A stretch of DNA of 64,000 bases from Cognaticolwellia mytili (GCF_002104475.1 NZ_NBOF01000003.1:1-64000), one strand, 5' to 3'. Positions 10,649 through 21,383 are shown, numbered from the stretch's first letter. Numbers and translations are program-made. The notes: generated from the letters alone by a model not told the origin.

Positions 10649-10802
10649 TCCAGTTAAATAGAGTAATCAGACGCGCTATTGTATGTTAATTGCTTATTAA
10701 AAAATACGATGTCTAAATTTATGAAAATTTTAAGATACCTCTAAATTTTTAAAGTTGTTAGTATTAATAGTTACTCAACAGGCGTGATGGCGGAAATAAT
10801 AA

Positions 10803-11087
10803 ATGAACATTAATAAGTTAGCAGAGCAAAATTATGACTGGGTTGAACGTATGGGGTGGCATAATAAAACAACCTTAGAGGCATTAGCATTAGTTGCCTC
10901 TGAAGTTGGTGAGGCTATCAATGAATGTCGCGGTGAAGAACCGACAGAAGATTTTGCTGAAGAGCTAGCCGATATTGTGCTTCGAGTCTTAGATATAGCA
11001 CATTGGCAAGGCATAGATATGGAAAAAGTATTACTAGCTAAAATGTTGAAAAATAAACAACGTGGCACACGAGGGCGTGCTAAGTAA
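10803..11087 (+). CDS. MazG-like nucleotide pyrophosphohydrolase
   Basis: A 94-aa single-domain protein of the MazG/all-alpha NTP pyrophosphatase superfamily. It has the paired acidic metal-binding helices: LVASEVGEAINE near 30-42 and EELADIVLRVLDIA near 54-67 (E-E-x-x-D pattern). Such small stand-alone proteins hydrolyse NTPs or dNTPs to the monophosphate, often as house-cleaning enzymes. The C-terminus is basic (KNKQRGTRGRAK). Single-gene unit, no partner nearby. Confidence 0.88.
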   Translation: MNINKLAEQNYDWVERMGWHNKTTLEALALVASEVGEAINECRGEEPTEDFAEELADIVLRVLDIAHWQGIDMEKVLLAKMLKNKQRGTRGRAK

Positions 11088-11100
11088 TTATCCAGCTTGC

Positions 11101-11265
11101 TTAAATAATTTCAATTAAATTATACTTTTTAAGTTCATTGTTGGTAATTATAAGTCCATAACTTTGACTATTATTGTAATCATGGGTTCCATTGGCAGTA
11201 TTTATAAAGTACATGCCTGCTAGTTTTTTCAATGGAAGTAGCGGTACTTTCCAATGCTCTTCTAT
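11101..11265 (-). pseudogene. Possible 3' remnant of an unrecognised gene
   Basis: On the minus strand an open frame of 54 codons ending in TAA at 11101 reads like a real protein C-terminus (EHWKVPLLPLKKLAGMYF and later SYGLIITNNELKKYNL). It begins right after an in-frame TGA (11266-11268) with no start codon, ribosome site or continuation upstream. It is therefore best read as a truncated gene relic, or else chance. The family is not recognised. The rest of the gap, 11269-11428, shows nothing. Confidence 0.3.
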
Positions 11266-11428
11266 TCAAAAAGCTTTTATAAGCAATCTATTAATTTATA
11301 GCGGCTTACAGTCCAATATTTATTAATGTAGAATCTTAGCCAATTTTTTAACTGGTTAATCAATGCATTGTTAGTAATTGGCATAGTTTATACTACTATT
11401 GAAGTATCTTAACTTCGTTGGGGAAGTA

Positions 11429-12247
11429 ATGTTTAATTCTAAAAAGAAATTTTCAGATTTGATGGCTAAATGTAGTATTTTATTTTCATTGTGTAATTCA
11501 CCTTTTATATATGCTGAAACTGTTAGTGTTTGGGGGGAGTATCATCCGCCGCTAAATGGCATGCCAGGCGACAGTAACCCAGGCTTTATGATAGAGATTG
11601 CGAGCTCTATTCTTAAGAAAAATGGTCATACAATCAATTATATTTTAGGACCAAGAGCACGCGGCGTGCAAATGGTAAGATCTGGTGAAATTGATTGCGT
11701 TGTCAATGCTAAGATTAAAGATCACAGCTTCCTTGCCTTTCCTGATGAGCCATGGGGATATCACGCTGCCACTCTCTTTGCATTACCAACATCAAAATTT
11801 CAATACCAAGACATAGCGCAATTAAAAGAAACCAAATTAGGTGCAATAGCTGATATGCGATATGACAACGGTCAATTGGATGATTACCTAAAGAGAAAAA
11901 ATCAAAATATATCATTTTCATATGGTAGTAAGGCTATGTACAGTCAAGTAAAAAAATTAGTGAGCGGTAGAACCGACTTGTTAGTATCTTGCCCACTACT
12001 AATGCGAGGGCAACTTGAGTCCATGAACTTCCCAGTTGAGACCGTGAAGATAGTTGGTGAGGTTAAACCGTTTGTTGGAATGTATTTCGCCTGTGGAAAT
12101 AAGAAAAAAATAACAAGAAATATGATAGAGGCTATCAATGTGGCAATACCAGTAATGAGAAAAAATGGTGAACTCAAGTCAATTTTGGACAAGTATGGCC
12201 AGATTGATTGGGTTGATATACATAATTCACTAACGCTAAATCAGTAA
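11429..12247 (+). CDS. Orphan periplasmic solute-binding protein (SBP_bac_3-like)
   Basis: A second orphan binding protein, 272 aa from the start chosen. The frame opens at a TTG (11399), but the ATG at 11429 has GGGGA just upstream and starts a standard signal peptide ending IYA before ETVSVWGEYHPP. The lobe-1 pattern GFMIEIASSILKKNG and the RGVQMVRSGEIDCVVNA segment fit the SBP_bac_3 fold, and DLLVSCPLL resembles the second hinge strand. No transporter genes are adjacent. It is not closely similar to the protein at 439-1380 apart from fold. Ligand unknown. Confidence 0.72.
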   Translation: MFNSKKKFSDLMAKCSILFSLCNSPFIYAETVSVWGEYHPPLNGMPGDSNPGFMIEIASSILKKNGHTINYILGPRARGVQMVRSGEIDCVVNAKIKDHSFLAFPDEPWGYHAATLFALPTSKFQYQDIAQLKETKLGAIADMRYDNGQLDDYLKRKNQNISFSYGSKAMYSQVKKLVSGRTDLLVSCPLLMRGQLESMNFPVETVKIVGEVKPFVGMYFACGNKKKITRNMIEAINVAIPVMRKNGELKSILDKYGQIDWVDIHNSLTLNQ

Positions 12248-12547
12248 GTGTAAGTGATTATTTGATAATTGAATATACACAATCTTTTTATTGTTCCTTA
12301 TATTTCCTCTTATTAATTATCAGCTTTATATACTATTTTTAATGTAAAATAATATTAATACACTTAATTAAAACGCCCGTTTAAAAAAATTTGCTTTCCC
12401 ATTCCTTTCAAGGCAAACTCATTGGCACTTTATTTCTTTTACTTGTTATTTTTAAGTAATTGGTAAACTAAATATTCACCCGCTTGGTAGTAGTCTATGA
12501 TTACGTATTACCAGTCAATCGACCCACAAAAAGTCAGGAGAGTAGGC
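12248..12547. other. Intergenic region upstream of fadBA
   Basis: A strongly AT-rich gap of 300 bases. It should contain the fadBA promoter. I see no clear FadR- or PsrA-like operator and no terminator for the preceding gene. The ribosome site AGGAG (12536-12540) seven bases before ATG 12548 is the one firm element. Confidence 0.45.
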
Positions 12548-14707
12548 ATGTTATTTCAAGGCAAGAGCCTTTCTGCCCAATTGTTAGATGATGGCATCGT
12601 TGAATTTAAGTTTGACGCGCAAGGTTCAGTTAACAAGTTTGATCAGGCAACATTTAAAGAGTACATCGCTGTTGTTGACGCGATTAACAATTGCAGTGAA
12701 GCAAAAGGGGTATTAGTTACTTCTGGTAAGTCTTCTTTCATCGTTGGTGCTGATATCACCGAATTCTTAGAAATGTTTAAACTACCTGAAGAGGAACTTA
12801 TTCCTTGGATCAAAGGTGGTTCTGATGTATTTGATTCTTTTGAAGATATTAATTTACCGACAATTGTTGCCATTAATGGTTTTGCACTCGGCGGTGGGTG
12901 TGAAATGGCCTTAGCGTGTGACTATCGTATAGCTGATATAAGTTGTTCCATTGGTTTACCAGAAGTTAAACTCGGCTTAATGCCCGGTTTTGGTGGTACA
13001 GTACGATTACCTCGTGTTATTGGTGCTGATAATGCCATTGAGTGGATGTCGACAGGTAAAGCACATAAGGCTGAACAAGCTATGGCTGTAGGCCTACTTG
13101 ATGCAGTTGTTGCACCTGAACACCTGCGTGAAGCGGCACTTAAAATGTTGAATCAAGCAATTGCTGGCAAACTAGATTGGCGTGCAAAACGTCAACCTAA
13201 GTTAGAAGCGTTAAAATTATCGCCAGTTGAAACAATTATGACCTTTAATACTTGTAAAGGCATGATCGCGGCAAAAGCGGGTAAACATTACCCTGCACCA
13301 ATGGCAACAGTAAAAACTATTGAAGCAGCAGCAGGCTTAGATCGTACTGGCGCAATGGCATTAGAAAATGCAGGTTTTGCTAAATTAGCGAAAACTGATG
13401 CAGCTACCGCACAAATTGGCCTATTTATGGCTGATCAAGTGGTTAAAGGCAAAGCGAAAAAAGCCGGTAAACAAGCCACTAAAGCCATTAACAAAGCAGC
13501 AGTATTGGGTGCAGGTATTATGGGCGGTGGTATTGCATACCAGTCGGCTTACAAAGGCACGCCAATTATCATGAAAGACATTAATGACCAAGCGCTTGAT
13601 TTAGGCTTAACAACGGCTGCAGGTATTCTTAGCAAGCAAGTTGAACGTGGTCGTATGAACGCTAAAAAAATGGCGGGCGTGTTAAATAACATCACACCAT
13701 CACTAAGCTACGACAGCGTTAAAGATGTTGATATTGTTGTAGAAGCTGTTGTAGAAAACCCGAAAATTAAAGCCATGGTATTGGCAGAAGTTGAAAGCCA
13801 TGTTGCTGATGACGCTATTGTTACGTCAAATACGTCAACCATTTCAATTGATTTACTGGCAGAAAGCGTAAAACGCAAAGATAAATTTTGTGGCATGCAT
13901 TTCTTCAACCCAGTAAACAAAATGCCGTTAGTAGAAGTTATTCGTGGTAAAGAAACCTCTGATGAAACCGTTGCAGCTGTTGTTGCATATGCTGCGAAAA
14001 TGGGTAAATCACCTATCGTAGTTAACGATTGTCCAGGTTTCTATATTAACCGTGTTTTATTCCCTTACTTTGCCGGCTTTAGCCAGTTAGTGCTTGAAGG
14101 TGCTGACTTTACTGCCGTTGATAAAGTAATGGAAAAACAATTTGGCTGGCCAATGGGCCCTGCATACTTACTTGATGTTGTTGGTATTGATACGGCTGAC
14201 CATTGTACTGGTGTTATGTCGGCAGGTTTCCCAACCCGTATGACTAAAATTGCTAATGACCCTGTTAGTGCTTTATATGCCAATGAGCGTTTTGGTCAGA
14301 AAAACGGTAAAGGTTTCTATGACTACGGTAAAGATAAGCGTGGTCGTCCAACGAAAGTGGCTGCACAAGCTGCTTATGACTTGTTTTCAGTTAAAAGCAA
14401 AGAGTTTAGCCAAGACGAAACTATTGCTCGCTTGATGATCCCTATGGTCAATGAAGTTATTCGTTGTTTAGAAGAAGGTGTAGTCGATACTGCAGCTGAA
14501 GCCGATATGGGCTTAATTTACGGCTTAGGTTTCCCTCCATTTAGAGGTGGCCCGATTCGTTACTTAGAAACACTAGGCTTAGATAACTTCATTGCGATGG
14601 CTGATAAATACGCTCACTTAGGCGAAATCTATCAAGTGACTGACGGACTTCGCGAAATGGCGAAATCTGGCAAATCTTATTTTACAACAGACGTTAAAAC
14701 AGCTTAG
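12548..14707 (+). CDS. fadB: Fatty acid oxidation complex alpha subunit FadB
   Basis: Enoyl-CoA hydratase/3-hydroxyacyl-CoA dehydrogenase subunit of the aerobic beta-oxidation complex. The frame extends to 12497, but ATG 12548 has AGGAG at good spacing and gives 719 aa (E. coli 729) with the hydratase acids falling exactly at E119 (GGGCEMALA) and E139 (GLPEVKLG), as in E. coli. The dehydrogenase half has the NAD loop [16 protein letters not shown] with the catalytic His, and [10 protein letters not shown]. The C-terminal Pro/Lys extension of E. coli is shorter but still ends near KTA. It is followed by fadA after 15 bases, so the pair is an operon. Confidence 0.97.
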   Translation: MLFQGKSLSAQLLDDGIVEFKFDAQGSVNKFDQATFKEYIAVVDAINNCSEAKGVLVTSGKSSFIVGADITEFLEMFKLPEEELIPWIKGGSDVFDSFEDINLPTIVAINGFALGGGCEMALACDYRIADISCSIGLPEVKLGLMPGFGGTVRLPRVIGADNAIEWMSTGKAHKAEQAMAVGLLDAVVAPEHLREAALKMLNQAIAGKLDWRAKRQPKLEALKLSPVETIMTFNTCKGMIAAKAGKHYPAPMATVKTIEAAAGLDRTGAMALENAGFAKLAKTDAATAQIGLFMADQVVKGKAKKAGKQATKAINKAAVLGAGIMGGGIAYQSAYKGTPIIMKDINDQALDLGLTTAAGILSKQVERGRMNAKKMAGVLNNITPSLSYDSVKDVDIVVEAVVENPKIKAMVLAEVESHVADDAIVTSNTSTISIDLLAESVKRKDKFCGMHFFNPVNKMPLVEVIRGKETSDETVAAVVAYAAKMGKSPIVVNDCPGFYINRVLFPYFAGFSQLVLEGADFTAVDKVMEKQFGWPMGPAYLLDVVGIDTADHCTGVMSAGFPTRMTKIANDPVSALYANERFGQKNGKGFYDYGKDKRGRPTKVAAQAAYDLFSVKSKEFSQDETIARLMIPMVNEVIRCLEEGVVDTAAEADMGLIYGLGFPPFRGGPIRYLETLGLDNFIAMADKYAHLGEIYQVTDGLREMAKSGKSYFTTDVKTA

Positions 14708-15886
<1,179 letters not shown>

Positions 15887-15942
15887 TTTTATCAGGCACT
15901 TTTGATAATAAGTTGAGTTAACTTTTTGTTAGTTATCTTTTG

Positions 15943-15972
15943 AAAGCCCAACTTTGGTTGGGCTTTTTTGTT
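15943..15972 (+). terminator. Rho-independent terminator of fadBA
   Basis: AAAGCCCAAC (15943-15952), loop TTTG, GTTGGGCTTT (15957-15966), then a T-rich tail. A textbook intrinsic terminator 56 bases after fadA. Confidence 0.9.
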
Positions 15973-16023
15973 TTTTCTTTAATAAACATGCTTAACATTC
16001 GATAAGTTCAATATTTAAAAAGC

Positions 16024-17481
16024 TCAATCTTTACGGTTAAGGAAAGGCTTTAGTCGTGACAAGCCTTGCGTAATTTGGTCTTCACTTTGACCTGCAAATC
16101 CGAGCCTAATAAATTTATTTTCGTCATTTTTCGACTCTAAATGAAAAGCCTTTTCAGCTAATAAGAAGATGTTATTTTCTTGTGCTGATTTTGCTATTTC
16201 TTCTGCATTACCACCAACATTTACCCATAACGTCATTCCACCAGGAGGCACGGTAAAATCGAGTTCTATGCCTTCTGCTATAAAACTGTTTAGTGTTTCC
16301 ACCATACATTGTCGTCTTTTTTGATAAATACGTGTCGCTTTTCTTAAGTGGCGTTCAAATGCGCCATCTTTCATCCACCGAGCAACGGCATCTTGTAATA
16401 CCACGTTGGCTTTATGATTGATCATTGTTCGATAGTTGACAATGTGTGCGGCAAGCGATTGGTCTACCGCAATAATACCCAAACGCATTCCAGGGAACAT
16501 AATTTTAGAAAAGCTTGATAAATATATAACTCGCCCGGCAGGATCATTAGCCGCCATAGGGGCTAATGGCTGGCTGTCATAATGAAATTCGTGATCGTAA
16601 TCGTCTTCAATAATCGGCACATTATATTGCTGTGCTAGCTGATAAACCTTTATTCGCTGCGCTGCGGGTAGTGTGGTGGTCGTAGGGTATTGATGAAGCG
16701 GAGTTAAATAGAGCAGGCGAAGTTTATGTTGCTTAAATAATTGCTCAAGGTGTTCAACATCAATACCTTCTTTTGTTTGTTTAACACCGATAAGTTCAGC
16801 GCCGGCATTTTTTAATGCGTTCCAAGCCGGGCGATAACCTAAACTTTCTACCGCAACCTTGTCGCCTGCTTTTAACAAAATTTGTGAAATAATGTATAGC
16901 GCTTCTTGGCTGCCATTAACGACAATTATTTCTTTATTAGCAATTGCTCTTACTCGACGTAAATATGTACTAACTTCAGTAATAAAGGCAGGAAAACCAT
17001 TGTTATTGCCGTAGTTTAACTCATTAATCTGTGGGCGGCTCATTGCTTCATTTACGTAGCTTCTAAATTCATTAAAAGGGAACAATGAAATATCAGGGTT
17101 ACCGCCAGCGAAGTTAAATTGGTAATCGCTAGCTTGGCGCTGCAAGTTATTATTTTCAGTTTTTACTAACCGCCACTGATGTTTATTGCTGACATCATTA
17201 AGGTTTTCATTACTTTTTAGTGAAAGATAAATTGGTAGTGTTTGCGCTACGGAATAACCTTGCCTTTCTTTGGTTTCAACCCAGCCCTGTGCTTCTAACT
17301 CATGGTAAGCCGACATAACTGTATGGCGATTAACTGATAGTTGTGCCGCTAAAGTGCGAGCTGAAGGTAACTTTTCACCAGTAGAAGCATTGCCATTCTT
17401 AATGGCCTGTCGAATTGCATTAGCGATTTTTAAATACAACTTCTCTGCGCTCTCTTCTAAAGTTAGATTCAGTATCTGCAT
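16024..17481 (-). CDS. MocR/PdxR-family regulator (GntR HTH plus aminotransferase domain)
   Basis: A 485-aa transcription factor with an N-terminal GntR winged helix (about 10-78: KLPSARTLAAQLSVNRHTV) joined to a fold-type-I aminotransferase-like domain. PLP-binding features are intact: NGSQEALYI, the EDDYDHEF strand and the lysine of SSFSKIMFPGMRLG. Family members sense PLP or PLP adducts. The gene diverges from a GNAT/PaiB-like pair, and the 100-base gap holds three TATACCA-type boxes, so it probably controls that pair and itself. Confidence 0.92.
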   Translation of the reverse strand: MQILNLTLEESAEKLYLKIANAIRQAIKNGNASTGEKLPSARTLAAQLSVNRHTVMSAYHELEAQGWVETKERQGYSVAQTLPIYLSLKSNENLNDVSNKHQWRLVKTENNNLQRQASDYQFNFAGGNPDISLFPFNEFRSYVNEAMSRPQINELNYGNNNGFPAFITEVSTYLRRVRAIANKEIIVVNGSQEALYIISQILLKAGDKVAVESLGYRPAWNALKNAGAELIGVKQTKEGIDVEHLEQLFKQHKLRLLYLTPLHQYPTTTTLPAAQRIKVYQLAQQYNVPIIEDDYDHEFHYDSQPLAPMAANDPAGRVIYLSSFSKIMFPGMRLGIIAVDQSLAAHIVNYRTMINHKANVVLQDAVARWMKDGAFERHLRKATRIYQKRRQCMVETLNSFIAEGIELDFTVPPGGMTLWVNVGGNAEEIAKSAQENNIFLLAEKAFHLESKNDENKFIRLGFAGQSEDQITQGLSRLKPFLNRKD

Positions 17482-17492
17482 TGTTACAACTC

Positions 17493-17556
17493 TTTGGTAT
17501 AGGTAATTTATTTAAACTGGTTGTTTTGTTTATACCATAAAAGGAGAGAATACCAA
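17493..17556. promoter_or_regulatory. Putative MocR operator: three TATACCA-type repeats
   Basis: The divergent gap holds TGGTATA (17495-17501), TATACCA (17531-17537) and ATACCAA (17550-17556): one box inverted relative to two direct copies 18-19 bases apart. MocR regulators typically bind repeated half-sites in the gap between themselves and their target gene, so this is the likely operator. The assignment is inference. Confidence 0.5.
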
Positions 17557-17581
17557 TCATCACTTTTAAATAGAGCAAGTT

Positions 17582-18166
17582 ATGTTTAACCCCCAAGCTA
17601 CTACGTTGAGCACCAATAAAGTCACGTTACGGCCATTAACACTTGAACACTTAGATGATTTTTATCGTGCCGGCGCTTTTCCAGAGGTTTGGCGTTGGTC
17701 TTTACCTGATAAATGTACGTCTAAAGCAACAGCTAAGAATTGGTTGAATTATTCACAAGAAATGGCTGATAAAGGTGAACATGTACCTTTTGCTATTTTT
17801 GATGATGAAAGTGGAGAGTTGGTAGGGAGTACACGTTACTGTTCAATTATGCGCGAGGATAGAAGTTTAGAAATAGGTTTTACCTTTATTACCCCTAAAT
17901 ACCAGCGTAGCCATATTAATACTCACGCTAAATATTGCTTATTAAAGCATGCTTTTGAAGAGCTTGGTGCGATAAGAGTTGAGTTTAAAGCTCATGAGAA
18001 AAATGAAAAGTCACGCAATGCGATAGCAAGGCTAGGTGCAACATATGAAGGCCTGCTTCGTCATCAACGTATTTTGTCTGATGGTACTTTTCGCAACACC
18101 GCTATTTTTTCAATTATTGCTAGCGAATGGACAGCTATAAAGTCAGCGCTAGAAGCAAAAATGTAA
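17582..18166 (+). CDS. GNAT-family N-acetyltransferase (RimJ/RimL-like, PaiA position)
   Basis: A 194-aa acetyltransferase of the RimJ/RimL branch: N-terminal VTLRPLTLEHLDDFY, central strand LVGSTRYCSI, the acetyl-CoA-proximal EIGFTFITPKYQRSHINTHAK, and the C-terminal RVEFKAHEKNEKSRNAIARLGATYEG. The substrate may be a protein N-terminus or a small amine. It is the first gene after the MocR operator and is followed 38 bases later by a PaiB-like gene, which recalls the Bacillus paiAB pair in arrangement. Confidence 0.85.
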   Translation: MFNPQATTLSTNKVTLRPLTLEHLDDFYRAGAFPEVWRWSLPDKCTSKATAKNWLNYSQEMADKGEHVPFAIFDDESGELVGSTRYCSIMREDRSLEIGFTFITPKYQRSHINTHAKYCLLKHAFEELGAIRVEFKAHEKNEKSRNAIARLGATYEGLLRHQRILSDGTFRNTAIFSIIASEWTAIKSALEAKM

Positions 18167-18204
18167 AGCACAGGCACGTTAAGAAAAGCAGTAAAGGCGT
18201 TATT

Positions 18205-18846
18205 ATGTATATACCAAATAAATTTAAACAAAGTGATGCGGCGGCATTAAAAACATTGATGGTTGATTATCCTTTTGCAACGCTTATTGGCACCTCTGAA
18301 TTAGGATTAGAAGTGAATCATATACCACTAATGTTTAAGCAAGTAGATGGTAAAGACAAATTACAGGGACATATTGCTAAAGCGAATCCACTATGGAAAA
18401 GCATTGCTGACAAAGCTGAAGTGTTGGTCGTGTTTAACGGACCTAATTGTTATATATCACCTAATTTTTACCCAACTAAAATGGCCACGGGCAAGGCTGT
18501 GCCAACATGGAACTATGTTGCTGTGCATGTAAAAGGGCATATATCGTTTGTTCATGACAATACATGGAACCTCAATTTACTCGACAGATTAACGACTCAT
18601 CATGAGGCTTTACAGCCCAAGCCTTGGTCTATTGAAGACGCGCCAAAACAATACATAGCAAAAATGCTACCTGCTGTCGTCGGTATTGACATTGATATTA
18701 CCTCGATAACAGGGAAGTGGAAGGTGAGTCAAAATCAACCGACTATTAACAAACAGGGAATTTTTAATGCATTATCAGGTGAAAACGAAAGTCATGCACT
18801 AAAAATAGCTGAATTTCTTAAAAGTTACATGGAAGAAACGACGTAA
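18205..18846 (+). CDS. PaiB-like FMN-binding protein
   Basis: A 213-aa protein of the FMN-binding negative regulator family (PaiB; split-barrel flavin fold). The frame is open from 18127, overlapping the upstream gene, but ATG 18205 has AAGG seven bases before it and gives the usual family start MYIPNKF. Conserved features: FATLIGTS, VNHIPLMF, LQGHIAKANPLWK, YISPNFYPTK and PTWNYVAVHVKG. Bacillus PaiB is linked to protease and sporulation control; here it is more safely called a flavin-binding protein. Second gene of a two-gene unit. Confidence 0.88.
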   Translation: MYIPNKFKQSDAAALKTLMVDYPFATLIGTSELGLEVNHIPLMFKQVDGKDKLQGHIAKANPLWKSIADKAEVLVVFNGPNCYISPNFYPTKMATGKAVPTWNYVAVHVKGHISFVHDNTWNLNLLDRLTTHHEALQPKPWSIEDAPKQYIAKMLPAVVGIDIDITSITGKWKVSQNQPTINKQGIFNALSGENESHALKIAEFLKSYMEETT

Positions 18847-18979
18847 ATTGCTGAGTTTATCGCACTGGTCACTGCGTTATTTATCATTTCGCTTAGCAGT
18901 AGTTTCATTTTAATAAATAATTTATTTAGCTGAGTATTAAAGACAAGGCATTGCTAATGTATTTTAATCGCTTATCGTA

Positions 18980-19141
18980 TTATTTATCCCAAATATTTTT
19001 ATCTTTTTTCAATTTATATAGGAGATGAACACTCGAAAGTATCATCACTAGACCACAGAAAGCCCAAATATAGTCGCCATCTTGAAAGCCCATAAATAGG
19101 CTTGAGATACCAATAAGAAAAATAAATAACTGACTAAACAT
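18980..19141 (-). CDS. Small membrane protein, 53 aa
   Basis: A short gene below the usual length cut. ATG at 19141 is preceded by AAGGAAG at good spacing (minus strand), and 53 codons run to TAA. The product starts MFSQLFIFLIGISSLFMGF and has a second hydrophobic stretch YIWAFCGLVMILSSVHLLY, then a basic tail KLKKDKNIWDK: two transmembrane segments with a cytoplasmic positive end. Family not recognised. Its good ribosome site and membrane-protein composition argue that it is real. Confidence 0.6.
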   Translation of the reverse strand: MFSQLFIFLIGISSLFMGFQDGDYIWAFCGLVMILSSVHLLYKLKKDKNIWDK

Positions 19142-19223
19142 TTCAAACTTCCTTTTCTAAAAAAAGTGGTATAATGCGCAGAACGCTTTAATGGGCAGAT
19201 AAATCAGCATTTTCTTGTACGCA

Positions 19224-19526
19224 CTATTTACCCGTGTGCTTTTTCAAAGATTGGTCAAGCGCCTTTTGTTGCCTTGCTTTTTCGCTTTTACATCTGTTTT
19301 TTTCGTATTCATAAGGATGGTTGCAATTATTGTCGGCCCCTAATCCAATAATTAAGCTTTTCTCTTTTTCCTTACATTTCATCTCTTGGGCAGGTTCCAT
19401 ATTTATACATGAAGATTCTTTTTTACTGGTAGCAGAATCTTTGTAATCTTCAGTGCTATAAGTAGTGCATCCACTTAGTAAACTAAAAACTACTGCTAAG
19501 AGTATTAAACTATGCTTGAGACTCAT
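19224..19526 (-). CDS. Small Cys-rich lipoprotein, hypothetical
   Basis: A 100-aa product with a lipoprotein signal peptide: hydrophobic LILLAVVF and lipobox LLSGC with C20. The mature part is short, charged and contains four further cysteines (SSCIN, MKCK, NNCNH, NRCK), so two disulfides are possible in the periplasm. Lys-rich C-terminus. Family not recognised. It lies in a minus-strand run of small envelope genes but with separate gaps. Confidence 0.65.
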   Translation of the reverse strand: MSLKHSLILLAVVFSLLSGCTTYSTEDYKDSATSKKESSCINMEPAQEMKCKEKEKSLIIGLGADNNCNHPYEYEKNRCKSEKARQQKALDQSLKKHTGK

Positions 19527-19669
19527 GTTTGAACCTTGTTGTGTATGCGACCCAAATAAAGGCTGATAATTGCCCTGTGTGACAATATTTCAATATTAAA
19601 TCCTTGTTTATTTGACCACTGATAAAGTTTGCAGAAATAGATCCCGTTACTGTCGATTTATTTTACCGA

Positions 19670-20128
19670 CTACTTTTTTTTTGCAATAAATGTTTTATTG
19701 ACAATACGCCATTCATTTTTACGTTTGTACATTACAAGGTAGTCAATGTAATGTGTTTTTGGCGTATCAAAATCAAGTTTTACCATCGCCATTTTGTCAT
19801 CTACTATATCAAGAGAAAGAATATTTGCTACCCACTTTTCTTTAGTTGCTTTTTTAAAGTATCCAGAAAATTCTTTCAATGAAACAGTTCTAATGGTTTC
19901 ACTTTTGGTTTCTTTGTTTACTGTAATCATTTTCACATGACCAAACTCTAGATCAAATGCTTTTGATAAAAGCTTTTGATCTCCATTTGCGGCCCCATTA
20001 AAATAGTTATAGGCCGTTTCCATCACCGCTTGATATTCCTTACTTGTTACAGCTTCAGCATAGCTAAACGATGATAAAAAAAAGGTAAAGGTCGCAATAA
20101 TTATTGAAAGTTTTTTTATTTTATTCAT
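19670..20128 (-). CDS. Secreted NTF2-like (putative lumazine-binding type) protein
   Basis: A 152-aa protein with a signal peptide (MNKIKKLSIIIATFTFFLSS, cleavage about SYA). The rest fits the NTF2/SnoaL cone fold of the putative lumazine-binding family: AVMETAYNYFNGAANGDQKLL, a central VSLKEFSGYF, and paired strands ending YLVMYKRKNEWRIVNKTF. These domains bind small hydrophobic ligands or act as enzymes; no function can be given here. The gene stands alone. Confidence 0.75.
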   Translation of the reverse strand: MNKIKKLSIIIATFTFFLSSFSYAEAVTSKEYQAVMETAYNYFNGAANGDQKLLSKAFDLEFGHVKMITVNKETKSETIRTVSLKEFSGYFKKATKEKWVANILSLDIVDDKMAMVKLDFDTPKTHYIDYLVMYKRKNEWRIVNKTFIAKKK

Positions 20129-20646
20129 ATTGTTTGTATTTCTCGAATAGGTTAAAAATTTAATTTTTCTTGAGACTCTATTTGATACACAAATAGGAAA
20201 TAAGTAAATAATTGCAATTGTTACAATTTATGAGTGTACAACTATCAGGTGAGTTGATGTTGTTAAGGAAAAGTGTCAATTCTAGGCTACTAACTTAACA
20301 TTTTTTTAAGGAACGAATCATTGTTAAATTTAATTGTTCTAAATTTAAGCTATTCTTCGTTATCGTGATCAATATTGATGTATTTTCTTATTATCTCTAT
20401 TTGCAAAACGGATAATGGAGAATTCAACATGGCACTGATTACCATGAATTTTTTTAATGAATAAGAAAAATAGGCAGTTTTACTAAACTAATCGACACTA
20501 TGATTGCTATTGAAGGTGAAGATATGGGGCCTGTCACTTGAGCAAAAATTGAAGAGGTGTCTGAAGGGCAATAGGGATGTCAGGAACATCGATCACAGCA
20601 ACTATGGTATGTGAAATGCGAGTAGGCTAAAAGCTGAACTTGCTGC
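20129..20646. other. Gene-poor region with possible degraded coding sequence
   Basis: About 520 bases with no intact gene. On the plus strand a frame from 20473 reads GSFTKLIDTMIAIEGEDMG, a TGA stop (20539), AKIEEVSEGQ, a TAG stop (20572), then 16 more codons to TAG at 20623. It resembles a coding sequence broken by stops, but the family is not recognised and there is no start. The remainder is AT-rich with no structure that I can support. Confidence 0.3.
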
Positions 20647-20685
20647 AATATAATTAAGCGAGACAGTAGCTCGCTTAATTATATT
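20647..20685. terminator. Long perfect hairpin after the GNAT gene
   Basis: AATATAATTAAGCGAG (20647-20662) and CTCGCTTAATTATATT (20670-20685) form a perfect 16-bp stem with a 7-nt loop. It abuts the TAG stop of the minus-strand GNAT gene, and reading in that direction the stem ends in an A/T-rich arm, so it should act as its terminator. Confidence 0.7.
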
Positions 20686-21228
20686 CTAATGGTTTTCCAT
20701 TCGATAAAGCACGACATCTAAATCGCCTAATTGAGAGTCTGAGTGAATATAAGATTTAATATATTCCATGCCCATTCTCTTCATCACGCCAACCGAACCA
20801 TCATTGCCATGCATAGCAACAGCGCTAAAAAATTTGTTTTCTGGCAACTTAGCTAATACTTGATGAATTTTTATTGCTGCTTCAGAGGCATAGCCTTTTC
20901 CCCAAGTTGATTGCAAGAAACGCCAACCTAATTCAATATCATTCCAAATAGGCTTGTCAGAGAAAAAGTCCATTGGCCTCACTAAAATCCAGCCAATGTC
21001 TTGTTGGCTTTCGGTAATGGTTACTTTCCAAAGACCCCAACCTTTATCGACATTTTTATAGGCATTATGCCGAGGGATAAATTTCTCATTGATATCTTCT
21101 CGTGTTGTCATGGTACCGCCATTAATGTAGCGCATTACTTCAGGGTCTTGGTCGAGTTGAAATAAAAACTCGCTATCACTTTCGTCAATGAGCTGGTAAC
21201 TAAGGCGGGCTGAATTCATTATTTTCAT
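20686..21228 (-). CDS. GNAT-family N-acetyltransferase
   Basis: About 180 aa. It has the GNAT layout: NSARLSYQLIDESDSEFLFQL at the N-terminus, the core strand before IELGWRFLQSTWGKGYASEA (acetyl-CoA loop), and the C-terminal MKRMGMEYI. Similar to the RimJ/RimL-type proteins. I chose ATG 21228 because GGAG sits six bases before it; an ATG four codons upstream (21240) has no ribosome site. Single gene with its own terminator. Substrate unknown. Confidence 0.82.
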   Translation of the reverse strand: MKIMNSARLSYQLIDESDSEFLFQLDQDPEVMRYINGGTMTTREDINEKFIPRHNAYKNVDKGWGLWKVTITESQQDIGWILVRPMDFFSDKPIWNDIELGWRFLQSTWGKGYASEAAIKIHQVLAKLPENKFFSAVAMHGNDGSVGVMKRMGMEYIKSYIHSDSQLGDLDVVLYRMENH

Positions 21229-21383
21229 GTTTAACTCCATTGGCGGAAATTATTTAAAGTATTGAACATGCTAGCATTAATGATCGTGATTAACGATGAA
21301 ATTATAAATATTGCAGTGAAGTTGGCGACTAAGTATAAGTTATACTTAAGTCGCGCTTAATGAGTGAATTTTCTCAATAACAT

